From assembly GCA_022605405.1 (NCBI GenBank), contig JABYQQ010000018.1, positions 558,001 to 622,000 of the forward strand: DNA of 64,000 nucleotides, in the 5' to 3' direction. This stretch comes from Earliella scabrosa (taxonomy: Eukaryota; Basidiomycota; Agaricomycetes; Polyporales; Polyporaceae). Positions 1 to 10,200 of the stretch are shown piece after piece; positions within the stretch are counted from its first letter, which is position 1, and each line of letters starts with the position of its first letter. Below the pieces are notes generated by a model. It was not told the origin of the DNA and searched no databases. It saw nothing but the letters and a program-made list of their open reading frames with translations. A program made the position numbers and the translations under genes.

Positions 1-1756
1 TACTTTGCCGATCTTCCTGTGGTCACGCTTCGCAGCCTCCTCAAGGAAGGCCTTGTACTCGGAGAGTTGCTTCTTGTCAGGGAAGGAGATGCCGTACACG
101 CGTTGTAGTGAGTCATTGTTGGCGTCTCCCAGGAAATAGGATGCAGAGTTCTATTCCCACACCTGCGTCAGGAAAGTGAGTTGCAGCAATTTGGGGCTTC
201 ACGTACCTTGGTGATCATGAACGCCTTGATTTTGCCTGTGTGGGGAATGTGAGGGCCAACGCAGAGGTCAACCATGGGCCCGCAACGGTACACGGTGGTA
301 GAGGTTCCGTCGGGGATCTTCGTCTCGATGATGTGCTTCTTGTACTTGTTGTACTACAACAAATCTTCGATAGGGGTTCAAAAGGAGGAAGTAGGCGGTA
401 GGCTTACTCCGAACATCTCGAGGAGAGTTTCTTTGGGAACCATAAGGCGCTCGAACTTCTGCTTCTCCTTGATCGCCATGTCCGCCACCTTCTCGAGCAC
501 AGGGTAATCAGTGTTAACAACAGGCCTGACCGTTCCAACAGTCAATATCGCGTTGATTGTCGCAAGACGTGGAACACACCTGTCCGGGATCGCCATCTCG
601 TAGAAAAACCCATCATCTGTCGGAGGGCCGATGCAAAGGTGGCAACCATAATGACGCTCGGCGGCCTCACCGAGGACGTGGGCGGACGAATGCCAGAAGA
701 CACGCTTGCCTGCACGCACCTCGTCAGTACGAGTAATCATATATGCGAAGGCGATCACCTTCTGGGTGGTCGAATTGGAGAATCTCCAAGGAGCATGAAC
801 CCTCCAGAGGACGCTCGAGGTCCCAGAGGTTGCCATCGACCTGCATTGTGTGCATTCACGCATGTGAGATGGTGTCCGAAGAACGACGGAGTCGACAACA
901 AGGGGGAAGTAGAAGGCGTGGTGAGTATTCCGGTTGGTATAGTGCCTCGTCATGCACCCAAGGTGGGCACGTATAGCACTACGTCAATCGCACAAAGTGC
1001 TTTAGATGGCGAAAACAATGCGTTAAGGGATTGGGAGGCATGACGACGGACGAACTTCACTGGACGGTAGAATGTCATGACATCGTCTCCCCCAATCCGC
1101 GAATTGCAACAATAGGCGACGGGTGTCCACTCTTCAAGCACAAGCAGTGGTATAGGATGCAATTCAGCCAATATATGCAAGCGCACCTTAGCGATGACAG
1201 CACGGTCCGCGAGACCCTGCGAGATCTGCTTCGCGATATCCATGGGACTTGTCTCCCAGCTCGTGCCCTTGCGTTGTGAGCCATCGGGGAGAGTGATAGT
1301 AATCTCCTGGCGAGGTTGGTCTTTTCGACGTCAGCTACACGCACGGGCTCACACTAGAGGCATCACGCACTTTTCACCCACTCATCATGCTCAGCCTTCA
1401 ATTTCTCAAAGATTTTGATACGGTGATCGAAGTACTCCGGTTTGGGGTTGAGCTAGCGGCCAATCAGAACAGACACCCGATGAGCAGACGTGCGAGCATA
1501 CCTCAAGAGGATGCGACGATGCGGCCTCCTTCGCTTTCTTCTCCTTCGCCTTCTTGGGCTGAGGCTGATCCTTGTGGGGACCCTCGAGAGCCGGAATTTG
1601 CGCGGGGTGCGACGTGGACGCGACCGGAGAGGTCATGGAGGTGGAATGCAAGCGGTGACCAGCGAGGCAGGGGTGTCGAAGGGCAGCAGCAGCACGCGGA
1701 GGATGTATGTACAGAGGGCGCGGGACAAGCTGCTGAAATCGATGGAGCCTCAGCAT
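1..1756 (-). CDS. Threonyl-tRNA synthetase, 5' part (partial gene)
   Basis: Charges tRNA-Thr with threonine. The minus-strand exons give a Lys-rich leader, a segment beginning [20 protein letters not shown], the TGS domain (ITITLPDG, then [20 protein letters not shown]), then the editing domain with HSSAH and [14 protein letters not shown]. The last visible exon reads [19 protein letters not shown], which leads into the class II catalytic core; that core and the stop lie before base 1. A clear intron lies between DHPEG and [10 protein letters not shown] at about 700-760. Two in-frame ATGs exist: 1636 (MTSPVAST, the expected cytosolic start) and 1756. The 40 residues between them are Arg-rich with no acidic residue ([14 protein letters not shown]...), like a mitochondrial presequence. 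I used the longer start; 1636 is the conservative choice. Identity is certain, the start is not. Confidence 0.93.
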
Positions 1757-2072
1757 TCGAAGTGGTCGTCGCGAGTCACTTGCTTCATCTTGATTAACGG
1801 CCCCGGCGCTGGCCAACTATAACACTATCTTATCTCGTCTTACCTCGGGTAACAGTCGGGTAACTCGGGTCAGACTATCTTTACGGACTCTTCGACATTC
1901 GTCGTGACGTTTGGACCTGGCACATGCATCGCTCCGCGCACCTCGAGGCTGCAAACGTGGCACCTTGACGCACTTGGTTGATTGTTTATGGACAGTTGTG
2001 GGTCCAGAGCACTCTCTACGCGGTTCATGTAACGCATATAGTGGCATATCGCATAACGCATACAAGTAACAA

Positions 2073-2824
2073 CTACATAGAACGAGACGAGTAGCCGCCA
2101 CCAGGGCGCGAGGCTGGCCAGGCATCTGGGGAGTCTTCGGACGACTCGGACTCGGACTTGGCGTTCTCGCACCGGATAACCTCACGGGGTTGACGTGGCC
2201 ATGAGACCGTGAGCATACCATTCTCAATGGTAGCCTCCAGATCATGTGTCTATAAACATACAAAAGATTGGACGAGTCAGCTATGACCATGTGTTTGTGA
2301 GGAAAGACGTACTGTGCATCCGGCCGGAACAGGGACTATGCGGCGGAAAAACCCATACTTGAGCTCCCGAACTTGCAGCACGACGGGATGGCCGAGAGAG
2401 GAGTCGGACTCATGGATGCAATTATCGGCCGTATCGGGAGCAGTGGCAGCAGGGTTACGAACAGACCGCTGACGACGCTCACCGCTGACGATAAGCCGGC
2501 CGTCCACGACGTCAACTGCGACTTCCTCCGGGCGCAGTCCGGGAAGCTCAAAGACGGCTGTGATGAAAGGACTGTTCTCGTCATCCCATAGCTCCATCCT
2601 GTATGTGCCCAAGTGAAGCGACACGCCGCCAGTCAGCCAACGGATTCCATGGCCTGAGCCCCGAGAGACACTCACCTCGGCTTATAAATCATTTGCTGAC
2701 GGTTACGCACTTTGAGGGCACGGGCATAGGTGGCAAGCCGAAGAACTTCGTCGTTATGTAAAGCTCGTCCGAATCGCTTCCCCAAGAACGACCGGAGCTT
2801 GGAACTGGAGGGACCGGAGGGCAT
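2073..2824 (-). CDS. Small heat-shock protein, HSP20/alpha-crystallin family (copy 1)
   Basis: ATP-independent chaperone that holds unfolding proteins, probably in the cytosol. Three exons join cleanly: 2676-2824 (MPSGPSSSKLRSFLGKRFG...), one from 2597 down to the donor near 2310, and a last exon ending at a TAG at 2073-2075. The alpha-crystallin domain starts at MELWDDENSPFITAVFELPG and ends with IENGMLTVSWPRQPREV; the beta-strand LIVSGERR and the block VRELKYGFFRRIVPVPAG are typical. An acidic Ser-rich tail (SESESSEDSPD) follows. Both introns fall at the same places and phases as in the second HSP20 gene at 5.9-6.6 kb, so the two are paralogues. A TATATAA lies about 50 bases upstream of the ATG. 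Confidence 0.9.
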
Positions 2825-2873
2825 GTTGAACGCAGGGAGTCGGGCTGATACGGAAGGCAACCTCGGTGGACTG

Positions 2874-2880
2874 TTATATA
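2874..2880 (-). promoter_or_regulatory. TATA box of HSP20 copy 1
   Basis: TATATAA on the minus strand, about 50 bases upstream of the ATG at 2824. This is the expected distance for a strong inducible promoter. The next 100 bases upstream contain scattered TTC/GAA triplets, but no clean three-unit heat-shock element. Confidence 0.55.
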
Positions 2881-3483
2881 GCGTGCAGCGCTTTGACTCA
2901 CGTAGAATGAAGGGAGAGCTATCCGACTCTTCCAGGCTATGACATTCTGAGTCAGTCCTGGCGCACTGCCAAACGCCGATTAGGCGCCCATGTTCGGTGA
3001 CAGAATCCGTCCTCAGAGGAGTCACAATCCAGTGGCTCGCCGCTGACACAACGGAGGAAAGACTGAAAAGCAACGTCATGACAGTACGAGCGTGTCCGAG
3101 AATGCATGTCAGTTGACCAGCGGACTGAGCGAAAGGTCAGAATGACTAGGGAACCTTGAGCTTGACACGCACAAGGATGGTGACGGTAAACATCATTCTC
3201 TAGTTTGTGAGAACGGGATGGAGACTTCGCAGTGCACGGGAGTGTTCACCCCAATGTGTACGAGGTCTGGTAACTGTGCCACGCACCACTTGAGGAACCA
3301 GTAAGTACGTGCAGTCATGGGCCCTCTACACCGACTTGTCTGGTCGTGTTACGAAAGATAAGATGACTTCACCAGCTGAGCTTGTTTTCGTCAGCCGAAT
3401 GGCGACGGAGCAGAACGAACATTGGATTAGACACCGGTTCTACAGAATGTGGGGTGCGTCCAGGGATAGTAGTTCTAGGCTGC
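2881..3483. other. Intergenic region, HSP20 promoter side to QCR8 3' end
   Basis: About 600 bases with no supportable gene. It holds the upstream region of HSP20 copy 1 and the 3' flank of QCR8. Short open frames here have no family resemblance. Confidence 0.6.
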
Positions 3484-4191
3484 TCAGTGCGAGCCGTGGC
3501 CTGCAATGTGGGCCGCCTTGCTGTTTTGCCATGCGTCATAACGCTTCGCCCACGCGTAGGTACCGTAGCCTGTGATACACGTCAATGAACAGCCGCGCAA
3601 GGGTAACAAGAGGGTGGCGAGACGTGTGGAGGAGGGGTAATGAGGGTGAAGATGGCAATTGTATTGGCAACGTACCCATGGCGAAAGGGATGACCCAGTA
3701 GACGAGCTGGCCAGAGAGGCGGCGGTAGCCATTGAAGATGTAGCTGCTGATGAGGTTCTGAGCAGCCCGCTGCCGGAAGGGCGACAAGCCTGAATGACGG
3801 GGTATGGACCCGAGATCGCATGCGCCAAACGAGCATAGAAATACGCGTAAGATGAAGACGGCGAGTTATAGCGTGAGCTCTCAAGGAAAAATTCAAGCAT
3901 AAAGAAAACGGGCACGCACTATACTGAACGATGCCCTTCTGCTGCCGGACACCACCCCACCAGACGCTCTACGATGACACTGCAGTCAGCCTCCCCGTTC
4001 CACCAGTGTTGCCTCCACTGAGCCGCAGTCCCAAGTACCGGAAGCCAGAGCTTTCGAATTAGGAGGACATAGCACTCACATAGGTCTTGGCTGCAAAACA
4101 CGTCTGTAGGTCAGTATGGGCTGTTTGCCGCACCGATGTTAAGCCACTCACGGCCAGGCATTTCAGCTCGACGGATCTCGGTGGGCCTCAT
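3484..4191 (-). CDS. QCR8: Cytochrome b-c1 complex subunit 8 (QCR8)
   Basis: Small membrane subunit of respiratory complex III (ubiquinol-cytochrome c reductase) in the mitochondrial inner membrane. Five exons assemble in frame into about 99 residues: MRPTEIRRAEMPG, PKTY, SVWWGGVRQQKGIVQY, SLSPFRQRAAQNLISSYIFN followed by GYRRLSGQLVYWVIPFAMG, and YGTYAWAKRYDAWQNSKAAH to the stop at 3484-3486. The order (N-terminal matrix segment, SPFRQ motif, Arg-rich GYRRL, one membrane helix, YGxYxWA) and the length fit the family. Exon 2 is a microexon of only 11 bases (4080-4090), flanked by ttttgcag and gtgagt. The gene is divergent from OST4, 263 bases away, so they probably share a promoter. Identity is firm because all four junctions keep the frame. 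Confidence 0.92.
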
Positions 4192-4454
4192 CGTCGCAGA
4201 CGGTGATCAAGGAGGAATGGTACTAGTGGTGGGGGAGAGTTGGAGGAGGACGTTGTTGGCAATGAGGTCCAGGAGACTCGGGTGTCTTTCCGAGGCGCGC
4301 CGGCGCCCAGGCTCATCCCGTCACTGTCCCGTAAACATCAACAAACAGACCAGTTGGCGGCGACCACGACGTCAGGTACGTGCCCAACGCTCTATGTTTG
4401 TGGATGTTCTCATTGACTTCCGTTCTACGCATGCGGCGCACGAAGACTGAAGCC

Positions 4455-4589
4455 ATGATTTCACACATGACCCTATACAACCTTGCAAATTCGCTCGGTG
4501 CATTGGCGATGCTGACAGTGGTGCTGTATCACTTTGTCGCCGTCAACGCCCGGCAGCTTGGGAAGAGCGGGTCGGCCGTATCGCAATGA
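4455..4589 (+). CDS. OST4: Oligosaccharyltransferase subunit OST4 (44-residue membrane protein)
   Basis: A single uninterrupted exon encodes 44 residues: MISHMTLYNLANSLGALAML, then TVVLYHFVAVNARQL and a short polar tail. OST4 proteins are minimal (about 36-45 residues) with one transmembrane helix. The pattern of a short N-terminus, LYNLA..LG, a hydrophobic helix, then YH.VAVN matches the family. The protein stabilises the STT3-OST3/OST6 part of the oligosaccharyltransferase that N-glycosylates proteins in the ER membrane. The ATG at 4455 is the first in frame and the stop is at 4587-4589. It is divergent from QCR8. The gene is easily missed because of its size; the main doubt is the short length available for comparison. 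Confidence 0.85.
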   Translation: MISHMTLYNLANSLGALAMLTVVLYHFVAVNARQLGKSGSAVSQ

Positions 4590-5825
4590 ACGGAGTCACT
4601 TGTTTTGTCTCAAGGGGATCGAGAGACGTGCGGTACGTGTAGTAGTAGTCATATGCCGTATGGTCGATCTCACTGCCATTCTTCCAGGCGCACTTACTTT
4701 CCTAATGCATACACTCTCTGAGACTCTTCGAATTGGCGGTCGAGCTTGACTCGTTTTGCGTCAGAGCAACCGCAGTGCAAAGCCTGGCTGCAATGCATCC
4801 CGTCATTGGCCTACCGCTCTAAGTCATCGCTCAGATACGTCCATCCACGTATCATCCTATCATTATTCAATCCATTTGCGACCCGAGCCTTCCTACCATT
4901 TTTGTCCTGACGGTGTTTTATGCTCAAAGTTGGTGCGTATGCGTACAAGTATGTTGCATAAAACCGATGGATGGAACTGTCCACAATCCGTGTGTCCCTG
5001 ACGGTACATTGTTAGACACACGTCGTAGAACCTGGAACATAACAGCTATCTCATGCTGCGCATCTGCTCACACTGTCGCGGAACTCAGACGAACATTCAA
5101 CGGCGAGTTGAACGATGTTCAACATGGTCATGGCCAACTCTGGGTCAAGCCGATAGGCGCCGAATGACGTGTCCACCCATACTCGAGGACAGTTCACCAC
5201 TTGGTTGGTACAGTTCTCTTCTGTCACATAGTCCTTGCGGTGCGGTGCTGGAGCAGCCAATTGCGACAGCGATCCTCGAGAAGATGTAACATGGATTTCC
5301 CACCAGGGCTCCTTGGGGAATTTGACTGAAGTCCTGACGAGATTCACAGCCGTGTGCGGATAATGGTGCGGTGTCCGCAGTATCTTCCGAGGCTTGCAGT
5401 CAATAACATGGAGTCCAGCGCAGTACATACACGACTGCACTGCAAGTGAAAGTGGCTGACTTGGCACGAGTGTTGGAGCGCTAAGACACAGCCTCAGCGG
5501 AATGAGCCACGCGCCGTTTGCGCGCCGTCGCTGACGGACCCAAAAGGCACCGCTTTGGGACGGGTCTTACTCACCTCCGCTTGACCCGCGCATACCTTTA
5601 CGGCTTGCTTGCTCATCACGACCTGCAGAATTGCCCCGATTTTACAGGGATGCTCCGGACGGGAGCAGGACGTGCAAGCCGGTTTGCAGTGACACAGCTC
5701 ACTGTTTTGTTCCGGGCGGCATAGGTGAGTCATCGGGTCTCCGAAAACACTCCTGAATGTTCGTGGGGCGCCCAAATAGGGTAGCCCAAGCTCTGCGGGG
5801 TATGCCAGATCTATGGACCAGATCT
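4590..5825. other. Intergenic region without a recognisable gene
   Basis: About 1.2 kb between OST4 and the promoter of HSP20 copy 2. Open frames on either strand (for example 5051-5467 and 5494-5895, minus) have no family resemblance and no exon pattern I can join. It may hold UTRs or a non-coding transcript. Confidence 0.5.
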
Positions 5826-5856
5826 CCAGAAGTTTTGAGTCACCGAAGGTATATAA
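5824..5856 (+). promoter_or_regulatory. Promoter of HSP20 copy 2: degenerate heat-shock element and TATA box
   Basis: TATATAA at 5850-5856, 57 bases before the ATG at 5913. Just upstream, 5824-5836 reads CTC-nn-GAA-nn-TTT, an imperfect match to the alternating TTC/GAA heat-shock element. The TATA box is clear; the heat-shock element is suggestive only. Confidence 0.5.
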
Positions 5857-5912
5857 GCTGCTGGCAGCTGCGTTCCAAGCCGACCCTTCCCACACACCCT
5901 CCGCGCTACCTT

Positions 5913-6649
5913 ATGTCTCCCCAGTATACTACGTTCCAGGCGGCATACCCAACATCTATGGCGTTCAATAAGGCCCGCAAGATGCTTCAAGAGGAGGATC
6001 CCCGTTTCAAGAATATGGACCGCATGCTAGCAAGAGCGTTCATAACGTTGCAGAGACAGCGTATTCAGCAAAAGAAAGCAGGGATTTTTACGCCAAGGTG
6101 TGTTCATATCACTTCTTAGAGTCAGTGTACAGTTGTAACAATGAGCTACGCCCCTGCTACCCAGGATGGATCTATATGATGACCCAAATAATCCCATCGT
6201 CACCGCCACCCTTGAACTCCCAGGCATGCAGCCCGATCAGCTTTCTCTACGGATAGAGGACAACAAGCTCATCGTCGAAGGCGAGCGCGAAGGCCCATGT
6301 CTGCATCTGGGAGATTCTGGGTTGGCTACCACGCTCGCGCCCTCCTCTTCGGTGCCGAACGCGGACGCGACCGCCGACTCCGTGATTGCCACGTTATACC
6401 CGATTCATGAAGTGAAGTATGGCAAGTTCCGCCGCGACATTAACCTCCCGCCTGGCGTCTTGGTGAGTCTGATGCAGTCAGACAGGTTGTTCCGCCGGGA
6501 GCTCGCGCTGATGCATCGCCCTTTCTTGACAGGGCACACACGTCCACAGTACGCTAGCCAACGGCATGCTGACGGTCTCATGGCCCCGCAATCCGTCGGC
6601 TCAGGGCGGACATGTTTCCGTTGAACTTCCCTCTATCGCTACCATGTGA
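5913..6649 (+). CDS. Small heat-shock protein, HSP20/alpha-crystallin family (copy 2)
   Basis: Second HSP20-type holdase chaperone. Exons 5913-6097, 6165-6462 and 6533-6649 join in frame. The N-terminal arm (MSPQYTTFQAAYPTSMAFNK...) contains several Arg/Lys and Met residues. The alpha-crystallin domain starts at MDLYDDPNNPIVTATLELPG, includes LIVEGERE, a variable Ala/Thr-rich insert, then HEVKYGKFRRDINLPPGV and LANGMLTVSWPRNP. Both introns lie at the same domain positions as in the copy at 2.1-2.8 kb. It faces away from that copy, with QCR8 and OST4 between them. A second in-frame Met (MAFNK) could also serve as the start. The short C-terminal tail lacks the acidic Ser-rich stretch of copy 1. 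Confidence 0.9.
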
Positions 6650-7278
6650 TCCCTTCGAGTCAAACTCACCGCATCCTCCTCCCTGTCATTCTGCACCCTT
6701 CCGTATCGCGCCACCACCTCACTGCTTTCTTGTCATCTTGTCATCCGGTCAACTCGTCGATCCCCGCATAGTATTGTTGTCTCCTACTGCTCTGTTCTCC
6801 TGCACATTCATTGTTCTTGACTTATTGACTCACATGGACCACGGATATCCTGCGTAGATAACTACTCATCCACGCACTATGTCATGCTTTCGACTGTACT
6901 CACCGATCACTTCATCACTGCATAACGTTGCATGGTCCATACTTTGTAGCATACCGGGCTCTATACGCACCACTCAGACAATACATCTCACTAATGTGTA
7001 CTCTATCTCATGTTCGCGTGCTCGTGAGGCCGCCATCTAGCGCGTCTTCGTGTTTCAAGGTTTCTTGACCAAAGTGACAACCTTCGGCATTCCCCGTTTG
7101 CCGAATCGGGCACCTTCGCTTCCGCGGCGTGCCTTCGACTTGCGCTTGCACTCTGACTCTCCGTCTTCACTGCTTCACTGCTAACTCACGTTCCGCGCGA
7201 CCTCAACCCATGGCCACTCGGCCCCTGCACTGACGAAACAACGGTCACGACGCAGCAAGCAGCGCACGATAACAAGAC
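6650..7278. other. Intergenic region between HSP20 copy 2 and VPS15
   Basis: About 630 bases; holds the 3' UTR of HSP20 and the 5' region of VPS15. I see no gene in it. Confidence 0.6.
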
Positions 7279-10200
7279 ATGGGCAACGCGCAATCTCTGA
7301 CGCGCACGAGCGGCGCGTTGGACTCGTTTGTGGCTGAGCTAGGAGGGGACGTGGTATACGAGCGAAGGTACGCATCATCACGCGTCATAAACACATCGTG
7401 TCACCTACAGACTAATGCAGTCTAGGCTCCGCTCGGTTTCTGAAGACAGTGAAGTGTCGACACAAGAATGGCTACTTGGTGGTCAAGATATTCATCAAGC
7501 CCGACCCAGGGCTGAGCTTACGCAAGTATCACAGGAGACTAAAGAGTGAGTGATTTGCCTCGCGCGATGGAATTTGCTCTCATGTGTAGTAGTGGAACGG
7601 GAGGCTCTCGCGGATATCCCGAACGTATATGGGTACCAGTCGTTTGTCGAGACGGACAAGGCGGGGTACGTCATTCGGCAATGGGTGGCAAGTAACCTTT
7701 ACGACAGAATTAGGTGCGTCTGGCTTCTGCAATTCCTTCCTCCCCACTCTCATTTGAAGCGTATAGCACACGTCCATTCCTGAGTCTTGTCGAGAAGAAG
7801 TGGATTGCCTTCCAAATACTCAACGCCCTGCGCGACGCCCGCAACCGCAAAGTTTCCCATGGAGACATCAAGTCCGAGAATATACTCGTCACCTCTTGGA
7901 ACTGGGTCTATGTGTCCGACTTTGCATCATACAAGCCGACCTACCTTCCGCTAGACGACCCATCCGACTTCTCGTTCTTCTTCGACACTTCTGGGCGGCG
8001 CTCATGCTACATCGCTCCTGAACGTTTCTTCACTGCGAGCGACAACCCGGACATCAGCGCGAAGAAGTCGCGCCTTGCAGCGGATGATGGGGAAGGGAAA
8101 CGGGATGGGAAGGTGACGGAGACGATGGACTGCTTCAGCGTTGGGTGCGTGATTGCGGAGTTGTTCCTGGAGGGGAAGCCGCTCTTCACCCTGAGCGAAC
8201 TGTTCAAGTATCGAGAAGGCGAGCTCAAAGTGGACACGCAATTGAGCCCTGTCGAGGATGAGGGTGTGAGGGTAAGCCTGTGTTGCTCTCAAAGACTGGT
8301 GTGTATCTTGACTATGATGCAGCAACTTATCAAACAAATGATTGCTATTGACCCTGCGACACGACCTTCCTTCGACACGTTACTGCACACGTCGCGAGGC
8401 ACGGTCTTCCCTGAGTCCTTTTACTCCTTCCTACACAACTACGTCTCGTCGGTCAATGAAGTCAATACCGCGTCTTTGTTCTCGGCGACGGCCACTCCTC
8501 CTGCTGGCCCCTCGAGCGCCACCGTGTCAGCTCACAAGGGTGCACCTGCTGGCGCCTCCAGCGCTGCTCTCAATGGCGACACGCCCAATGATCCTCTGCC
8601 GAGTGACTCTGACCATCGAATGGAACGAATATGGGCCGACTATGAGAGCGTTGAACCGTATCTCATCAACGACGCAGTGGAAGAAACGGTGATGGATGTC
8701 AAGGTGGACTATACTCCCCCTCAGTTGATCTCATCGCGACCTTTCCATGTAAGTTCGTCACTTGACTAATAGTTCTGCGCCACACATTGACTGACTTACC
8801 ATCAGGATGTCCTTCCAGTAGAGTTGAACATCCCAAATCGCGAAAGTAGGCTTCACAGTGCATGGCAAGCAGGGAGACGAGCGGCAGCTGAAGGTGAGCT
8901 ACATGTCTATCATTCTGCCTTGGTTACTCATCCCTTCCCTCATAGATGGTCCTGCCTTGATCATCTTGTCACTTGTATGTGCGAACATCCGGAATTGCTC
9001 CCTTCCAAGCTCGAAGGTCCGGGCGTTGGATGTCTTCCTTGCCCTATCATCTCACCTCACCGACGAGGCCAAGCTTGACCGAATGACTCCATACATCGTC
9101 GATCTCCTCCATGACGATGCTGCGATCGTGCGTGCCGCGGCCTTGCGCACGCTTATGCAGGTTCTCATGCTGGTCACCGTCATCACCCCATCAAACGCGG
9201 CGATATTTCCCGAGTACATCATTCCTGCGATCGCGCATCTCGTGCGAGATCCCGATGTACTCGTGCGGTGTATGTACGCACAGCTCATCGTTCCTCTTGC
9301 AGATACTGCCGTGCGGTATCTGGAAATGGGTCAGGCATTGAAGGCGCATGGTAGCTATAAGCTCTCGCCAGAAGCCCAGGAGTACGATGAGGCTCATTTC
9401 GAAGTGAGTCCGGAAACAAAGAAATTGCGGCTCGTCTGCTGAAGCTCACATCATCCCAGGTGTCGTACGATGCGAGCATGAGCGACCTTCAGAATAGCAT
9501 TCAAGAGCACTTGGCCACGCTGCTCGTTGACCCGTCGAGCGTCGTCAAGCGCGCTGTCTTGCACAACATCTCCTCACTGTGCATCTTCCTCGGTCGGCAG
9601 AAGACCAACGATGTGCTGCTCAGTCACATGATCACATACTTGAACGATCGCGACTGGCTTCTCCGGTATGCGTTCTTTGACAGCATAGTTGACGTTGCGG
9701 CGTGCGCCGCTGGTCGTAGCCTCGAGGAATACATCCTGCCTCTGATGATCCAGGCACTGTCTGGTGCGCATGAACCCGATCTCATCCCTGGGTCGAGTCT
9801 GACTGACCCGTCCCTTCTAATAGACGTTGAGGAGACGGTGGTCGCGAAGGTGTTGGCTTCGCTGACTAACCTATGCGAACTGCGGCTCTTCCAGAAGATG
9901 CGGATATGGGAACTCATGAGTGCGACTCTTGGATTCCTGTATCATCCAAATATCTGGATCCGGCAAGGTGGGTCCCATACGTGTCCTGGACACATCAGCC
10001 GACTGCTGACGACGACGTGTATGGACCTGCAGGTGCTGCGGCATTCATCGCATCGGCTGCGAAACATCTGCCTCCGAGCGACGTGTGGTGTATCCTGTAT
10101 CCCTCGCTGAGGCATTTCCTCCGATCGGACGTGAAGGACGTGGATGAGAAGACTCTTCTTTTGGCTATGAAACAACCGGTATGGCAAGTTAGCTGTATGT

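Noticed and set aside
378..953. Single 191-residue open frame read as one protein
   Set aside because: It runs through at least two introns of the threonyl-tRNA synthetase gene; only its inner part ([18 protein letters not shown]...) is real coding sequence.
7860..7940. VPS15 kinase domain as defective because of DFA instead of DFG
   Set aside because: A degenerate activation-loop motif with HGDIK and DFA is normal for VPS15 proteins, so it is not an anomaly here.
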